DNA of 64,000 bases, taken from Methylobacterium sp. GXS13 (GTDB taxonomy: Bacteria; Pseudomonadota; Alphaproteobacteria; Rhizobiales; Beijerinckiaceae). The stretch covers positions 1 through 64,000 of the forward strand of contig NZ_LKKO01000032.1 in NCBI RefSeq assembly GCF_001455965.1, in the 5' to 3' direction. Each line of letters opens with the position of its first letter. The first letter of the stretch is position 1. The position numbers and the translations under genes are program-made. Positions 28,518-35,783 of the stretch are shown in pieces. The notes under the pieces are model-generated. The model was not told the DNA's origin. It saw only the letters and a program-made list of their open reading frames with translations, and made no database searches.

Positions 28518-28799
28518 CTACAGAAAGCCCGTCCGCCGTGCCAGCATCACGCCAAAGGCGAGACAAGCGGCGAGGCTGACGACCAGCATGGCGAAATTCG
28601 TCCAGAACCGGACCGGCCGGCTGGAGCCCTCGATCCCGCTGGCACGCAGCCTGACCCAGGGCACATAGAGGAACAGCGCCACCACCGTCAGGATCATGAA
28701 CGCGAAACTGGGAATTCGCCCGGAAAACAGCGCGATCCCGGCCAGGACGACCCAGCCGAGTACGATACCCGCCATTGTGAGAAGGGCCGTCATATTCAC
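28518..28799 (-). CDS. Small three-helix membrane protein, hypothetical
   Basis: This 93-residue protein starts at GTG 28799 or, two codons later, ATG 28793. It has three hydrophobic stretches (about 4-25, 31-47 and 68-86) joined by short loops, with a basic patch VRLRASGIEGSSRPVRFW between the second and third. The C-terminal end is LARRTGFL. No family is recognised. The tRNA-Thr gene lies upstream on the same strand. Confidence 0.65.
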   Translation of the reverse strand: MNMTALLTMAGIVLGWVVLAGIALFSGRIPSFAFMILTVVALFLYVPWVRLRASGIEGSSRPVRFWTNFAMLVVSLAACLAFGVMLARRTGFL

Positions 28800-28962
28800 G
28801 TCCGCCTCATCCTCCCATCGGAAGTATCGGCGCGCAGCCGCCTGCAGGACGGAGGGCGGACCGGGCGTCTCGAATTGTCTTTCGCAGGGTCAAGGATCAG
28901 CGCAGGCGTTCAGACAGAAACGCCTGCAGAATGTGACCCAAATAGGCTGCTATCAGAATATC

Positions 28963-29037
28963 TGGTGCTGCGAGAGAGGATTGAACTCTCGACCTCTTCA
29001 TTACCAATGAAGTGCTCTACCACTGAGCTACCGCAGC
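28963..29037 (-). tRNA. tRNA-Thr (anticodon GGT), CCA encoded
   Basis: On the minus strand the sequence folds with acceptor GCTGCGG/TCGCAGC (one G-T pair) and D-arm GCTC...GAGC. The anticodon arm CTTCA-TTGGTAA-TGAAG gives anticodon GGT. The T-arm is GAGAG-TTCAATC-CTCTC. The discriminator A is followed by encoded CCA. Confidence 0.97.
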
Positions 29038-29122
29038 AAGCGCCGTGGCGACCCCGCTTGGGGGCGTGTCCGTCCGGCTGAGAGGGGCCATAAAGGATCG
29101 GCGGCGGCTTGGCAACGGTGGG

Positions 29123-29716
29123 TTACGCGTCTGGCACGTTTACTTGCTGGCAGGTGGCCCGAATGATCGCAGCGAGGCCGGGCTCGGACACGGCCTCGGC
29201 AGCTTCAGCAGGGGTGAACCAGCGCAGCTCGCGCTGATTCATTTCGGGGAAGGTCTTGAGCTGCTTGCGCACCTTGAGCGGAAACACCTTGACCTGGCAG
29301 AGGACGGCGTCGAGGTTCTTCAGGCGCTTCTGGTAAAAATAGTAGCCGAGCGGGCGCTTGCCGACATCGCCGCGCAGGCCGGCCTCTTCGTAGGCTTCTC
29401 GGGCTGCCGCTTCGAACGGCTTACGGCCCTTCATCGGCCAGCCCTTCGGGATGACCCAGCGTCGGCTTTCCCGAGACGTCACCAAGAGAATTCGGTTCTC
29501 GCCATCACGGCCCAGCTGGAACGGCAGGACGCCCACCTGCCGCCGGGGCTCGGCTTCGTCTTCGACCGCGCTCGTCACGGCTGCACCGGGCGGGCCGGAG
29601 CCCCTGTCGAACCCTGCCGGATCAGCGAAACGGCTGGGAGATAGAACGGAGAACAGATGATCGGACCCTCTGACGGCGGCTGGCCGTATCAGCAACAAAA
29701 TACGCGGTATCAGCAA
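29123..29716 (-). CDS. Nudix hydrolase (DIPP-like subgroup)
   Basis: The Nudix fold is seen from about residue 55: VGVLPFQLG, ILLVTSRESRRWVIPKGWPM, then KGRKPFEAAAREAYEEAGL. The box keeps REAYEEAGL, but the first Glu of the consensus (GX5E) is Arg. This is usual in the rhizobial KGWPM subgroup related to diphosphoinositol-polyphosphate phosphohydrolases. The longest frame gives 197 residues. The first 46 (rich in Arg, Pro and Gly) look non-conserved, and GTG 29578 would give a 151-residue protein of normal Nudix size, so the start is unsure. Substrate unknown. Confidence 0.82.
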   Translation of the reverse strand: MLIPRILLLIRPAAVRGSDHLFSVLSPSRFADPAGFDRGSGPPGAAVTSAVEDEAEPRRQVGVLPFQLGRDGENRILLVTSRESRRWVIPKGWPMKGRKPFEAAAREAYEEAGLRGDVGKRPLGYYFYQKRLKNLDAVLCQVKVFPLKVRKQLKTFPEMNQRELRWFTPAEAAEAVSEPGLAAIIRATCQQVNVPDA

Positions 29717-29818
29717 CTTCCGTCAACATAACCGCGCGATGCGGGGAAACGTTCAGCCAAGACTGATATCTCCCTGCATCCTCTTCCATTGCTGGCTAAC
29801 GCCACATCCGTCGTCTGA

Positions 29819-31315
29819 TCATGCGGTCCGCCGCACTCCACCCGAGCTGGCGGCTGGAACCGCAGCGGCGGCCATGCCGGCAGAGACCGGATCGGCAGCC
29901 GGCGTCGCGGTCGTGTTCGTTGCCGGCATGATGGTGGGAAGCGGGGCAGCCGATGTCGGACCGGCCGGAACCAGCGCGGGCTGCGCCGCCTCAGGTTCCT
30001 CCGGCTCTACCACGGGGGCGGGTGCAGCCAGCGTGTTCGGCGGCTCGCGCCAAGCGAAAGCGTCGAGGCGACCGGTGACCGGCGAGACGGGCGCCCAAGT
30101 GTCGGAGGCGATACCGTCGGCGATCCAGACCGGATCGCGTGGCGCCCGGGCCGCGCGGGACAGCCACTCGCGGGCCTGCCCCGACGCCGCGCCGTGCTCA
30201 GCCTCTTCGATCGCTGCCATCATCAGGCTGGTGCGCACGGTGGGGCGGTCGGCAAGCAGCGGCTTCACCGCTTCCCGGGCGCGGCCGTAATCGCGCGCAT
30301 CGAGCGCCGCCTGCGCCACGGCTATGCGTGCCTCTGGGTCCCAGGAGGACAATTTGGCCAGGGTCTCAGCACGAGCCAGGCGGTCGCGGACCGAGTCGCC
30401 GGTGCGTAGGCCGAGATAGACCATGGCCAGGTCCGGATGGGGGTTGGCCTTCCAGGCCGTCTCGACGATTTTCGCGGCCTTTCGGAGATCGCCGCGGCGG
30501 GACAGCAGCCGCCCTGCGATGCAAGCCGCCGGAACCAGATCCGGGGCGAGCTTGACCGCCTGCAGAACGCGCTCCGTGGCGAGTTCGGGTTCGCCGGCCT
30601 CGCGCTCGCCGGCGATCGCCGTCAGAAGCACCGCCCGCTGGCGGCGGGCGGTCGGCTTGTCGATCAGGCCGAGCGAGGAGCGCCGCTCGACCGTCTCCAG
30701 GGCCGAGGCCCAATCGCCGTCGGCCGAGTGTGCCTCCAGCACCGCTTCGTTGGCCCAGGTGACGCTCGGAGCAAGGCGGGCCGCTTCCACCGCGTAGGCA
30801 CGTGCGGCGGTCTCGTCCTCGCGGCGGCGCGCTTCCACAAACAGGCCGCGCAGGCCGAGCACCCGGGTCTCGGGATCGTCGACCATGCGTTGGAAGGCGC
30901 TCTCAGCGGCATCCCGGTCGCCGGAGATCTGTGCGGCCTGAGCCTTGAGCAGCAGGGTCAGCGGCTCGGGGCCGAGCAGCCGCTCGGCGTCCCCGGCGTA
31001 GCGCCGGGCCGCGAGCGGATCGCCCGAACCCACCGCCACCATCCCGCGTGAGAGGGCGGAGAAGCCCTTAGCCCGACGGCGTTCGGCCGAGCCCCGGACT
31101 AACGCCTCGGGCAGGCCGATCACGCCGCGCACGATCGCCCAGAGCAGTCCCAAGACGATCGCAGCTGCGATGACGCCCACAAGGGCGACCGCGAGGCTGG
31201 TGCCGATCTGGTAGCCGTTCCAGACGACGGTGACAGTGCCGGGCCGGTCGGCGATCCAGACCGCCCCGAAGGCGGCAAGTGCGAGCAGGGCCAGGAAGGC
31301 GAGGGCGCGCCACAT
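29819..31315 (-). CDS. hemY: HemY-like TPR membrane protein of the heme biosynthesis locus
   Basis: This 498-residue protein carries the HemY N-terminal domain: two hydrophobic segments (about 3-22 and 42-62), with VTVVWNGYQIGTSLAVALVG between, then a long TPR-like helical region to about 400. The C-terminal 80 residues are Pro/Ala/Glu-rich and probably disordered. This HemY is not protoporphyrinogen oxidase; it is the E. coli-type inner-membrane protein encoded at hemCD loci and tied to late heme steps. It follows the mitofilin-like gene by about 120 bases on the same strand, the common alphaproteobacterial arrangement. Confidence 0.9.
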   Translation of the reverse strand: MWRALAFLALLALAAFGAVWIADRPGTVTVVWNGYQIGTSLAVALVGVIAAAIVLGLLWAIVRGVIGLPEALVRGSAERRRAKGFSALSRGMVAVGSGDPLAARRYAGDAERLLGPEPLTLLLKAQAAQISGDRDAAESAFQRMVDDPETRVLGLRGLFVEARRREDETAARAYAVEAARLAPSVTWANEAVLEAHSADGDWASALETVERRSSLGLIDKPTARRQRAVLLTAIAGEREAGEPELATERVLQAVKLAPDLVPAACIAGRLLSRRGDLRKAAKIVETAWKANPHPDLAMVYLGLRTGDSVRDRLARAETLAKLSSWDPEARIAVAQAALDARDYGRAREAVKPLLADRPTVRTSLMMAAIEEAEHGAASGQAREWLSRAARAPRDPVWIADGIASDTWAPVSPVTGRLDAFAWREPPNTLAAPAPVVEPEEPEAAQPALVPAGPTSAAPLPTIMPATNTTATPAADPVSAGMAAAAVPAASSGGVRRTA

Positions 31316-31438
31316 GAGGTCAGTGTCTCCTGTCGATGGCCGTCGGGCGGCCGCCGCTGGGTGCGGAAGGGGCGGAGCAGCTATGTGCCCGCCCGGCGTT
31401 GATGCAGCCGCGCGGCGCGCGGATCGGCGCCGTCACGC

Positions 31439-33736
31439 CTAGCGGCCGGGTGCCGCCACCGGAGCGGCACTGGCGGCCTGATCCGTCGGCAGAGCCTTGA
31501 ACGCGCCAGCGAGCAGCGTCCGGATGGCCTCCTCGGCGGCAGCCCGGGCCTTCAGCTTGGCCGCGAAGTCGCCCGTCTGGTCCCGGATCTCGGCTGGCAG
31601 GGCTGCAAAGGCCGCGGACGCTCCCGGCAGGTCGCCACGGTCGAGGGCCGCCTGGACCTTGGCTTCAGGCTCGTCCGAGGCCTCCGGGGTGGAGGCGGGC
31701 GCGTCGACCTTGCGCACCTGCACGAGACCGTCGGCCATGCTCAGGAGCTTGGTGCGGAAATCGCCGGTTTCGGCCGCGCTCTTGGCCCGCAGCGACCAGC
31801 GCTTGGCGGCGATCTGCTCAGCGATCGGCCGGAAGTCGTTGGCGAGTTGGGCCGTGGTCGGCGCGCCGGTCTCGGCGTAGGGCGCGAGCGCCACCACCCG
31901 AGACTCCGCACCCGGATCGAGCTTGCGCAGGGTCGCCAGCGGCTCGGCGTAGGGCATGCCGGCCGCCAGGGCGGACGCCACCCGGTCGGCGACCACGACC
32001 CGAAGGGCTGCCTGAACGGTGGCGACCTCGGCGCGCTGGGCCAGCCCCTTGTCCAGAGCGGCGATCTTGTCCGCCTGCTCCTGCAGGCGGCGATCGACCG
32101 CCTTGGTGGCTTCGGCGGCCTGGGCCTGCCCGGCCCGGCTGGCGGTGCGGCTCGCCTGTGTCGCCGCCTGGACCGCCTCGGTCGCCGCCTTCACGCGGGC
32201 ATCGAGGGCCTGCTGCAGACTGTCGAGACGCTGACCAAGGGCGGCATCGGCGTCCGCATTGGCCTTGGTCCGCTGCTCGACCTCGCCCTGCAGGGCAGCG
32301 ATCTTTTTCGATGCCCCGGCGAGTTCGCCCTTGCCGGGCTGATCGGCTTCGAGCGCCTTCACACGCGCATCGAGATCGGCGACCTGCTTGGGATCGGCCG
32401 CCTGGGCAACGCCAAGTTTCGAATCGGCCTGTTGATCCCGGCCGGGCTCCTCCTGAAGCGCCGCAACACGCTGATCGAGGCTATCGAGGCGCGCAGCGAG
32501 ATCAGCCGGCAGAGCAGACGCAGGGGAAACCGCTGACCCGTCCGTCGCGGCGGCGCCCGGCGCCGGAGCCTTCTCCAGCGCCTGCCGGGCCGCAGCTTCG
32601 GCGGCGGCGACGCGCTTGTCGAGATCGGCAACGGCAGCGCGTGGCGCGAGAGCGTCGACGCGCTTGTCGAGCGTCGCGACCTGCCCGGACAGGTTCGGAT
32701 CGGTACCGTTCGGTCGCACGAAGCCGCCGAGTCCGGCGCGCTCGACACCGAACAGGGCGCTGGCCCCGATTAGGCCACCGAGCAGGCTGGCCGCCGCCAG
32801 GGAGCCGAACCCGGCCCGGGCGCGTCCGGGCGGCGCAATCGCCGCCGGGGAGGCGACGCCGGGAACCGGTCCTTTCGGAAGGCCCTTGGCAACGTCTTTC
32901 GGAGCGTCCTTGGGGGTTTCCTTGGAAGGCTCCTTTCCGGGTGTCGGCGGATCTGGAATGCGCTTGGCCTTCAAATCAAGGATCGGGCCGGCTGTCACCG
33001 CGGCGGCCGCGGCACCGGCCGCCGTCGCGCCGGGACGGGGACCGCTGCCCGGCTGCGGTCCTGTTCCCGGCTGGCCGGGCTTTGCGGGATCCGGTTTGGC
33101 ACCCTCGGGCTTGCCGGGGTCGGGCTTGCCGGGGTCGGATTTCACGCCGGCGGCCATCGAAGCCGCCCTGGCGGATTCCGGACCGGACGAGGCCGTGGCG
33201 CCGGTCGGGGAGGCCTCGGTCTTGCCGAGACCCGAACCCCCGGGTGCTCCCCCAGCCAGCTTCGTGCCGCCCGCGGCGCCGACGCCGAAAGCGGGTTTGC
33301 CGGCTTCGGGCTTACCATCGGGGACACCGAGTCCACCCGGCTTGGCCGTCACAACCGGGTCGGTTGCCGGCTTGGGCGGCGTGGTCGGCTGGGTCCCGGA
33401 GGCGGGATTCGAAGCCTGATTCGAGGGCGTCTGCGCGGGCTTGGCGCCACCGACTGCGGGAGCCGGCGACTTCGCCTCGGGCTTGGCATCGCCTAGCTTG
33501 GCATTCGTCCGCGTGGGATCGGGCTGCGCGGGCGATGACGGGGTCGCCGCCGGCTTCGGGCTGCCGGCTCCAGGCTTGTCGGCGTCGCTGGGTGGTGGCG
33601 TCACGGGCAAGTCCTCCAACTCTTCGGCGTCGCCGCGCCCCCGTAGCACCACGGCGGCACCGGGCGCGAGGGCGAGATACGGCGGCTCTGTCTCGCTGTC
33701 ACCGCGCGCCGTCACCACGGTATGACGCGAGGGCAT
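31439..33736 (-). CDS. Mitofilin/Mic60-like membrane protein (COG4223) beside hemD/hemY
   Basis: The protein is 765 residues from ATG 33736, a start lying inside the 3' end of hemD; GTG 33718 or 33715 are alternatives. Residues 40-300 are Pro/Lys/Gly/Ala-rich and presumably disordered, with repeats such as PGKPDPGKPEG and SKETPKDAPKD. One transmembrane helix follows (about 308-328, FGSLAAASLLGGLIGASALF). Next is a long periplasmic coiled coil (about 345-560). The C-terminal domain (about 600-765, KLLSMADGLVQVRKVD, KVQAALDRGDLPGASAAFAAL) matches the mitofilin signature layout. Alphaproteobacterial Mic60 homologues are known from exactly this hemD-hemY position and shape membrane invaginations. 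The function here is inferred from that. Confidence 0.8.
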   Translation of the reverse strand: MPSRHTVVTARGDSETEPPYLALAPGAAVVLRGRGDAEELEDLPVTPPPSDADKPGAGSPKPAATPSSPAQPDPTRTNAKLGDAKPEAKSPAPAVGGAKPAQTPSNQASNPASGTQPTTPPKPATDPVVTAKPGGLGVPDGKPEAGKPAFGVGAAGGTKLAGGAPGGSGLGKTEASPTGATASSGPESARAASMAAGVKSDPGKPDPGKPEGAKPDPAKPGQPGTGPQPGSGPRPGATAAGAAAAAVTAGPILDLKAKRIPDPPTPGKEPSKETPKDAPKDVAKGLPKGPVPGVASPAAIAPPGRARAGFGSLAAASLLGGLIGASALFGVERAGLGGFVRPNGTDPNLSGQVATLDKRVDALAPRAAVADLDKRVAAAEAAARQALEKAPAPGAAATDGSAVSPASALPADLAARLDSLDQRVAALQEEPGRDQQADSKLGVAQAADPKQVADLDARVKALEADQPGKGELAGASKKIAALQGEVEQRTKANADADAALGQRLDSLQQALDARVKAATEAVQAATQASRTASRAGQAQAAEATKAVDRRLQEQADKIAALDKGLAQRAEVATVQAALRVVVADRVASALAAGMPYAEPLATLRKLDPGAESRVVALAPYAETGAPTTAQLANDFRPIAEQIAAKRWSLRAKSAAETGDFRTKLLSMADGLVQVRKVDAPASTPEASDEPEAKVQAALDRGDLPGASAAFAALPAEIRDQTGDFAAKLKARAAAEEAIRTLLAGAFKALPTDQAASAAPVAAPGR

Positions 33737-34418
33737 CGAGCAGATCCGTTTCCCGCGGTCGTGCCGCGACGAAATGGACCGGGACACCGGCGGCTTCCAG
33801 GGGGAACGCGACATCAGCCGACAGGCAGTAATGCCTCAGGCGGCGGAAAGCTCCGCCGTGATTTGATCCGTCGGCCAGCGCGAGCGCGACGGCTGCGCTG
33901 CGGCGGGAATAGTGCAGGACGGCATCGAGCGCTCCGGCCGCGAGGGCATCCTGCGCCGAATTCGGCAGGGCGGGCAGCGCATCCGCCGCATAGGCGACGA
34001 AGAGAGCGACGGAAAACCCGGCGGCGGCCAGACTCGCCGCGGGCTCGGGTTTGCGCGCGGTCCCGGTGGCGTGGAGCAGGCGCGACCCCGCGGGCAGCAC
34101 CTGCGCCACGAGAGCGGCGAGCCCGGCGGCGTCGCCCGGTCCCTCCCGGACCGGGCCGAGCCCGGCCTCGATCGCCAGCGCGGCGGTTCGGGCGCCGACC
34201 GCGAAGACCGGCAGGCCGCGTAAGGCAGCGACGTCCCGCAGCGCCGGCACCGCGTTGGCGCTGGTGAGCAGCAGGCCGTCGAAGGGCCCGTCCGGGGGCG
34301 GCGCATCGGTCGAACGAACCACCAGCACGGGTGCGACGAGGGGGATATGCCCGCGTGCCGCGAGAGCCGCGCCGGTTCGGGCGGCGCCGGGCTCGGGCCG
34401 GGCGACCCAGACGCGCAA
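33699..34418 (-). CDS. hemD: Uroporphyrinogen-III synthase
   Basis: This 239-residue HemD makes uroporphyrinogen III from hydroxymethylbilane in heme and cobalamin synthesis. The sequence is divergent, as usual, but shows MRVWVARPEPGAARTGAAL at the start, FDGLLLTSANAVPAL, VFAVGARTAALA and VLHYSRRSAAVALAL in the expected places. It begins three bases after the stop of an aldose epimerase gene, and its end overlaps the start of the mitofilin-like gene, so the three are one operon. hemC, the usual upstream partner, is not here. Confidence 0.9.
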   Translation of the reverse strand: MRVWVARPEPGAARTGAALAARGHIPLVAPVLVVRSTDAPPPDGPFDGLLLTSANAVPALRDVAALRGLPVFAVGARTAALAIEAGLGPVREGPGDAAGLAALVAQVLPAGSRLLHATGTARKPEPAASLAAAGFSVALFVAYAADALPALPNSAQDALAAGALDAVLHYSRRSAAVALALADGSNHGGAFRRLRHYCLSADVAFPLEAAGVPVHFVAARPRETDLLDALASYRGDGAR

Positions 34419-34421
34419 GCG

Positions 34422-35297
34422 CTAGCCTTCCAGGCTCAGGCGGACGCCGTGGCGCGCCTGCGCCCCCGGCGGCAGCAGGCGTTGCGAATCGCGCGCTTGG
34501 AGCGGGCCGGAGAAATCCGCCCAGTCGGCGTAGCCGGTCCAGCATTCCAGCGACAGGAACGGCGCGGTCGGCTTGGTCCAGACGGCGAGGTGCGGGAAAT
34601 CATCCATCTCCATGCGGATCGCCGTCTCGGGCCCGGTGAACCGCATCCACCGGCTCGTCGCGTTCCGGAGCACGAAGGCTTCGGTGAAGATCGCCGGGTC
34701 GAGCGGCAGGGTGTCGCCGGTCAGCGGGATCGGCTGCTCGTCGCGCAGCAGCAACCCGCCGGGGCCGACCTGAGGGGCAAACGGGCGCTCGGCCTGCTCG
34801 AATTCCACCGCGTAGCCGCCATCCCTGGCGCGCGTGCCGCCCGCGAAGGGCCACGGGAAGGCCGGGTGGAAGCCGAGCGCGTAGGGCAGGGGGGCGTCGC
34901 CGGGATTGGCCACGGTCACGGTGAAATCCAGGCCGGCCGGGCGCACCCGGGCGGCGATCTCGAGACGGAACGCGAACGGATAATGCGCCCGCGTCTCGGG
35001 GCCGTCGGTGAGCTGCAGGATCACCGCGTCGGCGCTGCGCTCCACCACCGCGAAAGGCAGGTCCCGGGCGAAGCCGTGCTGGGCCATCGGGTAGCTCTCG
35101 GACCCGACCCGCACCTGCCCGCCGGACGAGGCGCCGACCACCGGGAAGAGCCAGGGGGCGTGCCGGTTCCAGTGCGCGGGGTCGCCGCTCCACAGATACT
35201 CGGCCCCGCCGACCCGCCAGGAGACCGGCTCGGCCCCATGGGTGGCAAGTGTCGCCGTGGTCCCATCGGGCGCGGTCAGGTCGATGCGCGAACTCAA
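34422..35297 (-). CDS. Aldose 1-epimerase family protein
   Basis: This 291-residue beta-sandwich protein is of the galactose mutarotase-like superfamily (LacX/YphB-type subgroup). Visible features are SWRVGGAEYLWSGDPAHWNRHAPWLFPVVG near the start (in pieces), the active-site His segment YPMAQHGFARDLPF, and LGFHPAFPWPFAGG with the second His. The family interconverts anomers of sugars or sugar phosphates. It is the first gene of the unit leading into hemD, an association without an obvious biochemical link. Start ATG 35297. Confidence 0.88.
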   Translation of the reverse strand: MSSRIDLTAPDGTTATLATHGAEPVSWRVGGAEYLWSGDPAHWNRHAPWLFPVVGASSGGQVRVGSESYPMAQHGFARDLPFAVVERSADAVILQLTDGPETRAHYPFAFRLEIAARVRPAGLDFTVTVANPGDAPLPYALGFHPAFPWPFAGGTRARDGGYAVEFEQAERPFAPQVGPGGLLLRDEQPIPLTGDTLPLDPAIFTEAFVLRNATSRWMRFTGPETAIRMEMDDFPHLAVWTKPTAPFLSLECWTGYADWADFSGPLQARDSQRLLPPGAQARHGVRLSLEG

Positions 35298-35783
35298 GCG
35301 GGCCTCCCGGGCGATCCTCGGACTGTCGAGGTAACGGACCCGGGCCGGGACGCAAGGGGCGCGGCGGAACGGATGGTCCGTCTCTCCGCCCCGTATCCCG
35401 CCCCGTATGCCGCCGACGCGCGGGATCGCGATCGGAGGCTTGCGACGGGTCCCGAGGCTCTAGGGAGCGTAAACACCTGTTCGTCCGCTTCCGTACAGGG
35501 ACTGCGCAAGTGGAGCGGTCTGCGATAAGGTCACGGGGCGGATCGCCATCGCTCGGTAGCGAGAGACTTGGAGCGCGACAGCCTCGGTCGTCTCGTCGGA
35601 CCGGCGGCCTGAGAACGGCGCGTCGCTCAAACCTGCAACCCAGCGCCTGCAGCAGCTACAACCCAAGATATTATAACGCGGCTTATTGGCACTCGCTTTC
35701 GCAGGATGCACTACGTGAGATTAACGGTCTGAACATGAGATAGCTATAGCCAGAGGGCGGCATCCCCTCCCTGGTTTAAGCTT
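35298..35783. other. Intergenic region of 486 bases between divergent genes
   Basis: The region separates the leftward aldose epimerase unit from the rightward GGDEF/EAL gene. The 3' half (about 35640-35750) is more AT-rich (ATATTATAACGCGG and following) and is the likely promoter zone for the GGDEF/EAL gene. No RNA gene, repeat or convincing coding region was recognised. Confidence 0.4.

Noticed and set aside
32158..33831. A 557-codon plus-strand frame opposite the mitofilin-like gene
   Set aside because: Arg/Pro-rich shadow of a low-complexity coding region.
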